From NCBI GenBank assembly GCA_018269005.1, contig JAFDVK010000012.1:558001-622000 (forward strand): DNA of 64,000 nucleotides. Direction: 5' to 3'. Under the pieces are notes generated by a model. The model searched no databases and was not told where the DNA came from. It saw only the letters and a list, made by a program, of their open reading frames with translations. The stretch comes from Acidobacteriota bacterium. GTDB lineage: Bacteria > Acidobacteriota > Blastocatellia > Pyrinomonadales > Pyrinomonadaceae. Each line of letters begins with the position of its first letter. Position 1 is the first letter of the stretch. The translations under genes and the position numbers were made by a program. This document shows, one piece after another, positions 44,366 through 53,693 of this stretch.

Positions 44366-44393
44366 TTGGCGAGATATTCGTAGGTGATATTAT
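44366..44393 (+). promoter_or_regulatory. Candidate promoter for the PLP decarboxylase
   Basis: TTGGCG (44366-44371), a 16-base gap and TATTAT (44388-44393). It lies 87 bases before ATG 44480, in the divergent gap with the permease operon. Confidence 0.4.
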
Positions 44394-44479
44394 ACGAGTA
44401 TTACACGTACTGTCGAGCGAAAAGGGCGTTTTTTACAGTTTTTCTTGTCCTTCCTGCACGTGGTCACAAAGGGTTTGTT

Positions 44480-45904
44480 ATGGGAAAAACACGGCAATTC
44501 GGCGATATGCCGACGGATGATTTTCGGCGCTACGGCTACGAGATCGTAGATCGGCTTGCAGATTACTTCGAGCGGATCGAAGAATTCCCGGTGCTCGCTA
44601 AAGTTGAGCCGGACGCCGTAAAGAACGCTCTTCCCTCTACCGCGCCTGAATTTGGCGAGCCTTTTGATGAGGTCCTTAGCGATGTTGACAGCATCATCCT
44701 GCCGGCCGTAACACATTGGAATCACCCTAATTTTCACGGCCTTTTCTCGACCTCGACAAGCTCGGTCGGCGTCTTTGCCGAGATGTTCGCGGCGGCGTTC
44801 GATATGAAGGCGATGCTCTGGCGAACGGCTCCGGCCTCAACGGAACTCGAAGACGTCGTCCTCGATTGGCTCCGGCAGATGACGGGCTTGCCTGAGACCT
44901 TCGAAGGTATCATTTACGACACGGCGTCCGTTTCGACGATGCATGCGATAGCCGCCGCACGCGAGCGTGCCGATCCGAATTCGAGGAGCCTCGGCCTTGG
45001 ACGGACAGATTCGCCTCAGATGCGCGTCTATGTTTCGGAGCACGTTCACTCTTCGATCGACAAGAGCGTGATCACGCTCGGGCTCGGCCTCGAAAGTTTA
45101 CGCAAGATCGAAACCAATGAACGCTTTGAGATGGTCCCGGAAAAACTCAAAGAAGCGATCGACGCGGATCTAGCCGCGGGCTTCCTTCCGATCTGCGTGA
45201 TCCCAACGATCGGTACGACCTCTACGACAAGTATCGATCCGGTCGCGGCCGTCGCCGACATTTGCGAGGCATACGGAATTTGGATGCATGTCGATGCCGC
45301 GTACTCCGGTTCGGCCGCGATCTTACCGGAACTTCGACCGCTTTTTACCGGCTGGGAACGTGCGGATTCCATTGTGATGAATCCGCACAAATGGTTTTTC
45401 ACGCCATTCGATCTTTCGGTGCTCTATTGTCGCGACCTCGACGATCTAAAGAAGGCGTTCTCACTCGTCCCCGAATACCTAAAGACCGACGATGCCGCCC
45501 GCGTAAAGAACGGGATGGATTACGGTATACAGCTTGGCCGCCGTTTCCGCTCGCTGAAACTGTGGTTCGTGATGCGCTACTTCGGACGCGAAGGCCTAAT
45601 TGCCCGCATCCGCGAACATTGCCGGCTCGCACGGCTTTTCGCAAGCTGGGTCGAAGAATCGGAGAACTTCGAGTTGATGGCACCGGTGCCGTTCGCGTTG
45701 GTCTGCTTTCGTGCGAGACCGGCCGGTGCGGCCGATCTTGATATCCTGAATGAGCAATTGATGAACGCGATCAACTCATCAGGCGAAGCCTATCTTTCAC
45801 ACACGAAGCTGAACGGACAATTCACCCTTCGGCTGTCGGTCGGGAGTATTCGAGTTGAAGAACGACACTTGAAGAAGGTTTGGGATCTATTGGATTTGTC
45901 GTAG
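44480..45904 (+). CDS. Group II PLP-dependent amino acid decarboxylase
   Basis: A 474-residue enzyme close to aromatic L-amino acid decarboxylase. It has HPNFHGLFSTSTSSVG, WLRQMTGLP, HVDAAYSGSAAILPE and the PLP lysine in NPHKWFF (Lys304). The family produces amines such as tryptamine, tyramine or phenylethylamine from the amino acids; substrate choice is not clear. I chose ATG 44480 (MGKTRQFGD) rather than an upstream ATG, as it starts at the conserved sequence. The two permease genes on the other strand may supply substrate and export product. Confidence 0.92.
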   Translation: MGKTRQFGDMPTDDFRRYGYEIVDRLADYFERIEEFPVLAKVEPDAVKNALPSTAPEFGEPFDEVLSDVDSIILPAVTHWNHPNFHGLFSTSTSSVGVFAEMFAAAFDMKAMLWRTAPASTELEDVVLDWLRQMTGLPETFEGIIYDTASVSTMHAIAAARERADPNSRSLGLGRTDSPQMRVYVSEHVHSSIDKSVITLGLGLESLRKIETNERFEMVPEKLKEAIDADLAAGFLPICVIPTIGTTSTTSIDPVAAVADICEAYGIWMHVDAAYSGSAAILPELRPLFTGWERADSIVMNPHKWFFTPFDLSVLYCRDLDDLKKAFSLVPEYLKTDDAARVKNGMDYGIQLGRRFRSLKLWFVMRYFGREGLIARIREHCRLARLFASWVEESENFELMAPVPFALVCFRARPAGAADLDILNEQLMNAINSSGEAYLSHTKLNGQFTLRLSVGSIRVEERHLKKVWDLLDLS

Positions 45905-45915
45905 TAATTTTGTTA

Positions 45916-45950
45916 GATCAAGAAAAAAATAGTTGCTTTTTTGTTTGATC
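45916..45950. terminator. Imperfect AT-rich inverted repeat
   Basis: GATCAAGAAAAAA pairs with TTTTTTGTTTGATC 11 bases after the decarboxylase stop. It could end that transcript or mark an operator for the DGQHR gene. Confidence 0.4.
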
Positions 45951-46055
45951 GGTGATAGTCTATATTTGCTTTTGAGAAAAGCGCTCTTGAAACAGACACC
46001 AGGCGGATCAGCCAAAACGCAGATTTCGAGAGGCAGGAAAAGCAAGGAGATTACA

Positions 46056-47222
46056 ATGATTAATACAGCATCAAGTAAAGAAAAGACCATTACTCTTCCC
46101 GCAATTGAAATTCGACAAGACGGCACCCGCCTTCTGTTAACGAAAATGCGGGCAGGTGACTTGGCTGACTTCACGCAATTGGAGCATTTCGACAATGCAA
46201 GAGCATTCGACGACCCCGAGCAAGGTTATCAACGACCGGCCGAAGCGCCGAGGGTAAAGAAATTCGCAAATTGGCTGAAGCATGAAGCTGAAAATGGCGG
46301 CCAAGTAAGAATGCCGACATCACTGTTACTCAGTGCGCGAACCGCTCCGGTTGTTTTTTCACCAAACGGAACCATTACTTTAACGTCTCGCAAGAAGCTT
46401 GCTTTGGTCGATGGCCAGCATCGCACGCGCGGTTTTGAATTTGCAATTTTTGAAAAGGGCTTGACCCAATTCGCTGACTTCGAAATCCCGGTTGTAATTA
46501 TGCAGGACATCGATAAGTTAGGAGAAATGAAACAGTTTCGAACAGTAAATGGGGAACAAAAATCCGTGCGGACCGATTTGGTGAATATGATTCTCACCCA
46601 GTTAGTTGAGCAGGAAGGAGAAGCCGCCATCAAGGAAACGGAACTATGGAAGGTGGTTGCGACACATGTGGTTAAGCGACTGAACCAGGACGAAACGGGA
46701 CCTTGGTTTGACCGTATTGTGATGCCGGACCAACGTACGTACTCAAAGGAGGAAGTGCTGGACGACCCAAAGTTACAGCATCGTCGCGTGGCCCGAGCGA
46801 CTAGCTTCATTACGGCACTAAAGCCTGTCGAGAAATACGTGCTTGATGTAACAGCAGGCAGGCCCTCGGTTGAAGAAAGGTCACAAAGACTTTTTGAGGC
46901 GGTAGATGGCTTCTGGCGTGCTGTACGAGAGTTAAGTCCCGAGTGCTTCGAAAACGCAGACGAATTCGTCATGTTGAAGACGCCCGGAATCTTTGCGTTG
47001 AGTCGTCTAATGCTTTCCGTAATGAAGGACATGTATGTTGGCCGCCGTGATTGGAACCAAGGCGAATTCAAATATATGCTGGATGAGTGCTCTGAACTTT
47101 CAAAGCCGGAATATTGGGCCGTAGGCACGGGTGAAGGTGACCGCGGCGACGGTGCAAAGTACGGAAGCATGAAAGGCTTCGCAGAGCTAGCCGACCTTTT
47201 GTACGAAAGTATGAAAGCGTAG
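46056..47222 (+). CDS. DGQHR-domain protein (DndB-like), solitary
   Basis: This 388-residue protein carries the family-naming DGQHR motif at residues 119-123 (LALVDGQHRTRGFEFA) and the later FRTVNGEQKSVRTDLV segment. The DGQHR/DndB group belongs to a ParB-like nuclease superfamily; DndB regulates DNA phosphorothioation and other members appear in defence islands. Here no Dnd, Dpd, Ssp or restriction genes are present, so its role is open. I place the start at ATG 46056 behind AAGGAG. The DNA is visibly richer in A+T and in rare-style codons than its neighbours, which suggests transfer. A strong terminator follows. Confidence 0.88.
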   Translation: MINTASSKEKTITLPAIEIRQDGTRLLLTKMRAGDLADFTQLEHFDNARAFDDPEQGYQRPAEAPRVKKFANWLKHEAENGGQVRMPTSLLLSARTAPVVFSPNGTITLTSRKKLALVDGQHRTRGFEFAIFEKGLTQFADFEIPVVIMQDIDKLGEMKQFRTVNGEQKSVRTDLVNMILTQLVEQEGEAAIKETELWKVVATHVVKRLNQDETGPWFDRIVMPDQRTYSKEEVLDDPKLQHRRVARATSFITALKPVEKYVLDVTAGRPSVEERSQRLFEAVDGFWRAVRELSPECFENADEFVMLKTPGIFALSRLMLSVMKDMYVGRRDWNQGEFKYMLDECSELSKPEYWAVGTGEGDRGDGAKYGSMKGFAELADLLYESMKA

Positions 47223-47240
47223 GGGCTGTGTTGACGGTTA

Positions 47241-47277
47241 AAGAGGCTGGCTTGATTCTGCCAGCCTCTTTTTTTCT
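47241..47277 (+). terminator. Intrinsic terminator
   Basis: An 11-bp stem (AAGAGGCTGGC and its inverse), 8-base loop and a run of seven T residues. It ends the DGQHR gene and, on the other strand, lies against the MFS gene's stop. Confidence 0.85.
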
Positions 47278-48788
47278 TATGACTTTCCAACCTCTTCCCA
47301 GATCTTATGGCCGCGGGTTTCTTTTAGGAAGATCGAGCCGACGATGAATGTGATCCCGGCGATTATCATCGGATAGTAAAGCCCGGCGTAGATGTCGCCG
47401 GTTTCGGCAATGATCGAAACACCGATGACCGGGAGTAGGCCGCCAAAAACGCCGTTGCCGATGTGATAGGGCAAAGAGAGAGCGGTGTATCGTATCTTGG
47501 CCGGAAAGGCCTCGACGAGATATGCGGCGATCGGGCCATAGACCATCGTCACCCAAACGACCTGTACAAAGACGAGAAGGATCAGCATCCAAGCCGTCGC
47601 GTTGGAGATGAAGTTACCGAATGTTGAATAGGCAAGGACTTTCGGCGCCGGGACGAGTGTGCCGTCCGCAGCACGGGACAATGGCGTCAGCGCCTTTTCG
47701 CCTGTCGCCGGATTGGTCTTTGACGTCGCCGTTTCAACATTCGAACCGGCCGCGGCCTGCATAGAGTGATAGAGCGGAATATAGGTGAGAACGGCCAGCA
47801 GACAACCGGCCATAATTATCTTCTTTCGCCCGACACGATCGCTCAGCGCGCCGAAGAAAACGAACAGCGGCATCCCGAGCAGCAGCGCCACCGCGATAAT
47901 GTAGTTTGAGGACGTTGCGTCCACATTCAGGATCTTCTGAAGATAGAACAGCGCGTAGAACTGCCCCGTGTACCAAACAACACCCTGGCCGGCCGTTGCT
48001 CCGAACAGGGAAATGAGCACGACCTTCAGATTCTCCCATTTCGTGAATGCCTCGATCAATGGGTTGGCCGAGGTCATTCCAGAGCTCTTGATCTGGCTGA
48101 AGATCGGGGACTCTTTCATCTTTAGCCGAATATAGAGCGATATTCCGACGAGGACGATCGAGATAAGGAACGGCACGCGCCAGCCGCTGATCGCACCGGT
48201 CTTGCCGGCGAATTGCTCGGCAGACATTGCGTTCTGCACGATGAGGATGACCGCAAGCGAAACGAACAAACCAAGTGTTGCCGTGATCTGTATGAACGAC
48301 GTGTAAAAACCGCGCTTCTCATCCGGAACGTGTTCGGCAACATAAACGGCAGCCCCGCCATATTCGCCGCCGAGCGCAAGCCCTTGCAAAATGCGTATGA
48401 CAAGCAACGCGATCGGGGCTGCGATGCCGATCTGCGAGTATGTCGGCAGGAACCCGATCACGGCCGTCGCACCGCCCATGATCAAGAGCGTCACGAGGAA
48501 CGCATACTTTCGTCCGACAAGGTCGCCGATCCGGCCGAAGAACAGGGCCCCGAACGGCCGCACCACAAAGCCGACGGCAAATGTCGCCAGGTAAGCTATG
48601 TAAGCGAACGTATCATTGCCCGGCGGGTAAAAGAGCGGTGCGATTATCCCGGCAAGACTGCCGAAGATGTAGAAATCGTACCATTCGACCATCGTGCCGA
48701 CGGACGATGCACCGATTACCTGCCATATCTTTGCCTTTGAGATCTCGTCGGTTGACAACGGTCCAAGGTTGTTCGGGTCTTCTGCCAT
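47277..48788 (-). CDS. MFS transporter, metabolite:H+ symporter (MHS) family
   Basis: This carrier has 12 helices and 503 residues. The MHS signatures are GTMVEWYDFYIFGSLAGIIAPLF, VRPFGALFFGRIGDLVGRKYAFL, RILQGLALGGEYGGAAVYVAEHVP and a final KETRGHKIWEEV. Relatives carry proline/betaine, shikimate, citrate and alpha-ketoglutarate. A long polar insert (about 345-385) is unusual. Substrate cannot be stated. Confidence 0.93.
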   Translation of the reverse strand: MAEDPNNLGPLSTDEISKAKIWQVIGASSVGTMVEWYDFYIFGSLAGIIAPLFYPPGNDTFAYIAYLATFAVGFVVRPFGALFFGRIGDLVGRKYAFLVTLLIMGGATAVIGFLPTYSQIGIAAPIALLVIRILQGLALGGEYGGAAVYVAEHVPDEKRGFYTSFIQITATLGLFVSLAVILIVQNAMSAEQFAGKTGAISGWRVPFLISIVLVGISLYIRLKMKESPIFSQIKSSGMTSANPLIEAFTKWENLKVVLISLFGATAGQGVVWYTGQFYALFYLQKILNVDATSSNYIIAVALLLGMPLFVFFGALSDRVGRKKIIMAGCLLAVLTYIPLYHSMQAAAGSNVETATSKTNPATGEKALTPLSRAADGTLVPAPKVLAYSTFGNFISNATAWMLILLVFVQVVWVTMVYGPIAAYLVEAFPAKIRYTALSLPYHIGNGVFGGLLPVIGVSIIAETGDIYAGLYYPMIIAGITFIVGSIFLKETRGHKIWEEVGKS

Positions 48789-48990
48789 AATTTCGCTTCT
48801 GTACCGATCCGGCCGCAGATGGTACAGGCCGAAACTATGTAAAATGATCTAGAGCCGGATGAGGAAAATTTTTGTTATTAGAACAGGTTGAGTCTTTAGT
48901 TTCAACCATCGGCGGCCGAATGCAGGGTTGTTCCTGAGCTGTGCTATCGTAGCGTCGGCGTACAATTCGTTTAGGAGCCAAGGGCGAGGA

Positions 48991-49770
48991 ATGAGGAAGA
49001 AGGTCGGCATCGCACTTTCAGGCGGCGGTGGGCGCGGGTTCGCTCACATCGGCGCGCTGAAGGTACTGATCGATAATGAGGTTCCGATCGATCTGATCGC
49101 GGGTACGTCCGCCGGCTCCATAGTCGGAGCGGCCATCGCCGCCGGAGTAACTCCGAAAGAACTGGAAGGGCTCGCCGCGAAACTTCGCTATTCGATGGTC
49201 GTTGCTCCAACGGTCTCGCGCTATGGACTTTTATCGAACTACCGGCTTGGAAAATTCGTCCGAAATGAATTCGGCGTGGCCGACTTCCGCGATCTGAAGA
49301 TACCGCTTTTTGTTACGGCATACGACCTCATCAAGAACGAAGGCGTTATTCTATCGAGCGGTGATGTCGCAAAAGCGGTTCGGGCGAGCTCTGCCGTTCC
49401 CAGGCTTTTTACCCCTGTTCGTATCGACGGCAAGATGCTTATCGATGGCGGCACATTCTCGCCATTGCCGGCAAAAACCGCTCGAGAAATGGGTGCCGAT
49501 ATCGTTATCGGCGTCGATCTGACGGCATGCGGTGCCACGTTCCCAAAGCCGCCAAGATCATCACTTGGCATTCTCGTTCGCTCTTCGCTTTCCATCCTAA
49601 AGACGGCTTCCACAGGCCAGCATATCGATGCTGATGTCGTCATTTCTCCCGTGGTCGCAGAGTTCAGTATGTTCAATATCAGCTCGTTCCGAGAGGTGAT
49701 CGAGCGCGGTGAGGCCGCGGCCCGCGGACAGCTCGGAGCGATCAAAGCCTTGCTTGCGGATGCAGATTGA
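48991..49770 (+). CDS. Patatin-like phospholipase (RssA/YchK-like)
   Basis: This is a 259-residue patatin-domain lipid hydrolase. It has the oxyanion loop SGGGGRGFAHIGAL, nucleophile Ser40 in GTSAGS, and the dyad Asp152 in MLIDGGTFSPLP. The start ATG 48991 has a good GGAGCCAAGGGCGAGGA leader. Homologues such as RssA are cytoplasmic and of uncertain substrate. Its upstream frame (from 48928) is not conserved-looking. Confidence 0.92.
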   Translation: MRKKVGIALSGGGGRGFAHIGALKVLIDNEVPIDLIAGTSAGSIVGAAIAAGVTPKELEGLAAKLRYSMVVAPTVSRYGLLSNYRLGKFVRNEFGVADFRDLKIPLFVTAYDLIKNEGVILSSGDVAKAVRASSAVPRLFTPVRIDGKMLIDGGTFSPLPAKTAREMGADIVIGVDLTACGATFPKPPRSSLGILVRSSLSILKTASTGQHIDADVVISPVVAEFSMFNISSFREVIERGEAAARGQLGAIKALLADAD

Positions 49771-50090
49771 CGAAAAATCGTCTTTTGCGACTTGCCGACC
49801 GGCCAACGAACAAGGATTATTAACCTATTAGTCCTGCCTTTTGTGCACCGCGCGTAAAGCGTTCGCATCGGTTGCTAGGGATTTTTGATCGGCTGAGATA
49901 ATTCAGCTTTACGAAAATGTCGAGGGTTGGTTGTAGTTGGGTTAGAAGTTGATAAGTTCTTGAGGGCCTCGAAGTTTTCGATCTTTGCTGTATTTTGGCA
50001 TCGCCTCTCTAGTGTCTAGTATTTCCTAAAGGAAAAGACTTCTGTTAGATCGCTCGCGGTAAAATAGACGCGGGCTTAAATGATTTTTTT
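49771..50090. other. Non-coding gap before the RRM gene
   Basis: This is a 320-bp region without a gene. A TAAAAT hexamer at 50060-50065 could be the -10 of the RRM gene. I found no clear RNA structure or repeat. Confidence 0.5.
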
Positions 50091-50396
50091 ATGTCAATGA
50101 AACTGTACGTAGGTAACCTTTCGTTCCAGACCTCGAGCCTTGATCTCGAGGACCTTTTTGCTTCGGCCGGCGCTGTTGAATCAGCAAGCGTCATCGAAGA
50201 CCGTGAGACCGGCCGTTCGCGTGGCTTCGGCTTTGTCGAAATGGCCAACGCTGAAGACGGCAAGAAGGCCATCGAAGAATTCGACGGCAAAGAGGTGCAG
50301 GGACGCAACATTAAGGTCAACGAAGCAAAGCCCCGTGAAGATCGCCCGCGTGGCGGCGGCGGTTATGGCGGCGGCGGTGGCCGCGGCCGTTGGTAA
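50091..50396 (+). CDS. RRM RNA-binding protein with glycine-rich tail
   Basis: This is a 101-residue single RRM of the cyanobacterial/Acidobacteria type. RNP2 is LYVGNLSF, and RNP1 is RGFGFVEM near residue 44. The tail (PRGGGGYGGGGGRGRW) is Gly/Arg-rich, as in cold-shock RNA-binding proteins. The long upstream non-coding region is typical of cold-regulated genes but I cannot show regulation from it. Confidence 0.93.
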   Translation: MSMKLYVGNLSFQTSSLDLEDLFASAGAVESASVIEDRETGRSRGFGFVEMANAEDGKKAIEEFDGKEVQGRNIKVNEAKPREDRPRGGGGYGGGGGRGRW

Positions 50397-50417
50397 GACT
50401 TTTGATGAAGGTTTTGG

Positions 50418-50453
50418 AGAAAGCGGTGCGGGCGAAGGCCCGTACCGCTTTCT
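50418..50453 (+). terminator. Stem-loop after the RRM gene
   Basis: A 16-bp stem with one G-U type pair (AGAAAGCGGTGCGGGC, loop GAAG), 21 bases after the stop. The T run is short, so termination strength is uncertain. Confidence 0.6.
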
Positions 50454-50464
50454 GGTTTCTCGAG

Positions 50465-51112
50465 CTATTTCTTTTCGAGGAGAAAGCCCGTCTTCGACCA
50501 GGAGATCGGCCGGGTGATCGGAAAGTCATAACTCCCAACGATGCGAAAGTTCTCCTTTACGGACTCTAGGACGGCCTCGATCGGGTGGATCTTGAAGTTA
50601 TATAGCAACTCAAGGACTGAACCGACGATCGACGGCTTTACCGGGAGCAACACAAGCTGCGAGCCCTTCTTCATTACCCTTGCGGCTTCTGCAAGGCCCT
50701 CGCTGAGCGGCACGTATTCGAGCACGCCGCACATCAGCACTAGATCGAACGTTCGATCTGCGAACGGCATATTTAGCACATTCGCTTGGACGAAATTTAC
50801 TAGGGATGGTTTTTTCCGCAGGCTTGCGAACTCATCACGAGCGACCGTGAGTGAATTGCGTGAAAGATCTAGTCCGGTCAGTGTTTCGCACTTGATATTC
50901 GCGTCCCGAAAGGCAAGCGAGACGAGCCCCGTTCCGCATCCAGCGTCAAGAATGTGCGAAGTCTGATCCGTCTTGAGGTCGAGCTGCCGCAGATACTTCT
51001 TGACCGAATCCCGATAGCCGTTAAGCTTCATCGCAAGATTCTGTACATCGGCGATGCGGTCATAGAGTCCGCGAGTACGATTCGGTTTCAGCCTTTTGGC
51101 AGCTGTCACCAT
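50465..51112 (-). CDS. Class I SAM-dependent methyltransferase
   Basis: A Rossmann-fold methyltransferase of 215 residues: ILDAGCGTGLVSLAF (motif I), LTGLDLSRNSL, ANVLNMPFADRTFDLVLMCGVLEYV and ARVMKKGSQLVLLP. The substrate is unknown; ubiquinone/menaquinone-type and small-molecule enzymes share this pattern. It starts 12 bases after the TlpA-like gene's stop and is probably cotranscribed with it. Confidence 0.86.
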   Translation of the reverse strand: MVTAAKRLKPNRTRGLYDRIADVQNLAMKLNGYRDSVKKYLRQLDLKTDQTSHILDAGCGTGLVSLAFRDANIKCETLTGLDLSRNSLTVARDEFASLRKKPSLVNFVQANVLNMPFADRTFDLVLMCGVLEYVPLSEGLAEAARVMKKGSQLVLLPVKPSIVGSVLELLYNFKIHPIEAVLESVKENFRIVGSYDFPITRPISWSKTGFLLEKK

Positions 51113-51124
51113 CTCAACCTTGTC

Positions 51125-52531
51125 TTATTTCTCCTCAAGAAGTTTTTTGATCGCAGCCTCGATCTGCGCGAGACGCTGCGGGCTCGTGCCGGATTCAACG
51201 AATCGTACGACTCCTTTTCGATCGAGAATGACGGCGGTCGGGAGCCGTGTCGCACCGTAAGCGAGTTGATTTCGCTGATCGACCGCCACCGCAAAATCGT
51301 ATGGAGCCTTGTATTTCTCACGGAATGCTTTGATCAAAGCAAGCTCATCCTTTTTATTCGCGGGCAGGCCCTCAGGCTCGCCGTAATATCGTGTGATCCC
51401 GATGATCTCAAACCCGTCTTTGCTGAAAAGTTCGTGCCACTCTTTCAGGTCAGGCATCGCCTCGATACAAGGCACACACCAAACGGCCCAAAAATCGAGC
51501 AGCACGACCTTGCCTTTGAGCGACGCGAGCGGCACTTGCCGCCCCGGAAACCAAACATCCAACCCGACGAATTCCGGAGCCTTTTCGCCGAGGATATTGT
51601 ACTGATCGCGGCGCACCTTGAACCTTCGCCGCACGTCCTCGCGGATCGATACGATCTTCACCTCGCGATTTATCGTGGCGTCGATATCTTCGTAGAACCT
51701 CATCGCTTCAGGCTTGCGGCCCGTGTCGATCAGATACTTGATCTTTTGATCGCCTGCGTAGTAGTAAAAGCCGGCTGAGTTCGCCTTTGCCGCGGTGAGC
51801 CGCATATCGTCCAACGCCCTTTCGGCTGCTGTCGTATCCTTTGCATCACGATACGCTTCGAAGACGAGCATTCCGGCGTCCAACAGCTCATCAAGTCCGC
51901 GTTGACGATAACTTGGGTCGTCGAGCATCGACTTCGAAGTTTCATACGCCGCGACCGCGAACGGCGTCATCTTCTCGAAATCTTTTGACGACTGGAATGC
52001 TTTTGCGATCTCTGCCGACATTCGAGCGATGTCCGTGGGTTTTACGGGTTCGAGTTTCTTGTATTCATCAAGGATCTTAGCTGCCTCCTCAGGCTTCGCT
52101 TGCTTCGCAAGAACGACCGCAACGATAGAACGTGCGGTTTGTGCCTTTACCGGATTTTCGGGGGAATCGGCAAGGTAGCTTGTGAGCGATCCTCGTGCGC
52201 CGTCAAAGTTCTGCGCGAGCCAATGAAGCATTCCGAGATAATAGAGATCGTCTTCTTCGGGGGCGTTTATCTTCGCAAAGCGAAGAGCGTTGTGAGCGGC
52301 AAGGGCCTTTTGCTGCGAGAGCAGAACCTCGAGCCGGTCGGCGCTGAACGGCACGTTCTTCTTTGCGTATTCATCGGCCTTTACGCGGACGTATGACGAT
52401 GCTTCCTCGTAAAGCTCTTTTGCCGTCGCGGTGTTTGTTTCCGGTGTCGGCGAAGGAGTCGCCCGGCCGGATTGCGCTGCCGCAAATGCCGAAAGGAGTA
52501 AGAGTAACAAAAAACTTGATAAAACCTTCAT
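51125..52531 (-). CDS. Exported TPR-like/TlpA thioredoxin-domain protein
   Basis: A signal peptide (1-20) is followed by about 300 residues of helical repeat-like sequence (ELYEEASSYVRVKADEYAKK, HNALRFAKINAPEEDDLYYLGMLHWLAQN) and a C-terminal TlpA-like domain with LASLKGKVVLLDFWAVWCVPCIEAMP. WCVPC at 351-355 is the redox pair. TlpA-type proteins reduce periplasmic disulfides, often for cytochrome maturation. ATG 52531 is chosen because it gives the signal peptide; the longer frame overlaps the next gene. Confidence 0.88.
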   Translation of the reverse strand: MKVLSSFLLLLLLSAFAAAQSGRATPSPTPETNTATAKELYEEASSYVRVKADEYAKKNVPFSADRLEVLLSQQKALAAHNALRFAKINAPEEDDLYYLGMLHWLAQNFDGARGSLTSYLADSPENPVKAQTARSIVAVVLAKQAKPEEAAKILDEYKKLEPVKPTDIARMSAEIAKAFQSSKDFEKMTPFAVAAYETSKSMLDDPSYRQRGLDELLDAGMLVFEAYRDAKDTTAAERALDDMRLTAAKANSAGFYYYAGDQKIKYLIDTGRKPEAMRFYEDIDATINREVKIVSIREDVRRRFKVRRDQYNILGEKAPEFVGLDVWFPGRQVPLASLKGKVVLLDFWAVWCVPCIEAMPDLKEWHELFSKDGFEIIGITRYYGEPEGLPANKKDELALIKAFREKYKAPYDFAVAVDQRNQLAYGATRLPTAVILDRKGVVRFVESGTSPQRLAQIEAAIKKLLEEK

Positions 52532-52541
52532 TCTAAACGTC

Positions 52542-53657
52542 TTATGAACCCATTGCCGCCGAGTAAAATCGCGAAGGTGCAAATTCCGTCGGCACAGCGT
52601 CGATGCCTCGCACCTCGTCCGCGATCAACTTTGCGGTGACCGGTGACAGCAAAATACCGTTGCGGAAATGCCCAAGGGCAAGAAGCAAATTCTCGGCATT
52701 GGGAACGCGGCCGAAAACGGGCATACGATCCGGGGCAAATGGACGAAACCCGGTCCACGCCTCCTGAATTTTCAACGAGCCAAGACTCGGGGAGATCTCG
52801 CTAGTGCTTTCGATGAGATGCTCGGTCGCTTCGTTGGTCACGGAAGCATCAAACCCGGCGTCATCCATAGTTGCACCCGCAAGGACGCGTCCATCGCCTC
52901 GCGGCACGATGTAGCCCCGCGGCCCGACAATTACGTGGGTGAACAATCTCTTGGCCGTACGAAACTGAAGTATTTGCCCACGCATCGGCCTGATGGTGAA
53001 TGGCAGGTCAAAGCCCGCATTGATCTCCGTTCCCCAGGCACCGGCGGCGAGCACCACCTTGTCGGCCGAGAATGCCAATTCCCCGGAAAACACACCGACG
53101 ACCTTACCATTATCGATAGCAAGCCGATCGACCGTGGTCTCCTCAAAAAATTTGACACCGCGCAATTCACAGGACCTTTGAAGAGCATGAACGAGTTTGC
53201 GATTGTCGATCTGGCCGTCCGCCGGCAGATAAAAGCCGCCGAGAACATCGGTTGAAATAAAAGGTTCTTCGCGGCGAATTTCCGCCGCAGAAAGCTGCTC
53301 GATCTCGAATCCTGCGGCCTTTTGCCACGCAAACCGTTCGCGTCTTGCGGAGATATCAGCCTCCGAAAAGCTCAAAAGCAGAGTGCCCGCCCGATCCAGC
53401 CCGACGTCAATGCCTGTCTCTTCAAGAAGCGATGCGGCAAGTTCGGGAAACATCTTTCTCGAATCGACGCACAGCCTGAAAAAGGCATCGTCGCCGTAGG
53501 CCTCGGCCTGTGCTCCCAACATTCCTGCGGCCGCTGATGAGGCTTCGCCGCCGCAACGGCCGCGTTCAACGACCGTTACGCTGTGGTCGATAGCAAGCTC
53601 GCGGGCCATACTCAGCCCGATCACGCCGCCGCCGATAATAAGTACATCCGTCGTCAT
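52542..53657 (-). CDS. thiO: Glycine oxidase-like FAD oxidoreductase (ThiO)
   Basis: This 371-residue FAD enzyme of the DAO family starts with TDVLIIGGGVIGLSMARELA and contains GGEASSAAAGMLGAQAE. The C-terminal FRPFAPDRMPVFGR and LALGHFRNGILLSPVTAKLIAD are hallmarks of ThiO, which oxidises glycine to iminoacetate for thiazole synthesis. No other thi gene is nearby. The start is ATG 53657; upstream is repeat DNA. Confidence 0.85.
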   Translation of the reverse strand: MTTDVLIIGGGVIGLSMARELAIDHSVTVVERGRCGGEASSAAAGMLGAQAEAYGDDAFFRLCVDSRKMFPELAASLLEETGIDVGLDRAGTLLLSFSEADISARRERFAWQKAAGFEIEQLSAAEIRREEPFISTDVLGGFYLPADGQIDNRKLVHALQRSCELRGVKFFEETTVDRLAIDNGKVVGVFSGELAFSADKVVLAAGAWGTEINAGFDLPFTIRPMRGQILQFRTAKRLFTHVIVGPRGYIVPRGDGRVLAGATMDDAGFDASVTNEATEHLIESTSEISPSLGSLKIQEAWTGFRPFAPDRMPVFGRVPNAENLLLALGHFRNGILLSPVTAKLIADEVRGIDAVPTEFAPSRFYSAAMGS

Positions 53658-53693
53658 CTCTGTCACTATTTCAATGCTATTACAGAGGCTTGT

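Noticed and set aside
46229-47290. 353-codon open frame antisense to the DGQHR gene
   Set aside because: Ser/Thr-rich shadow without family features, opposite a gene with a clear motif.
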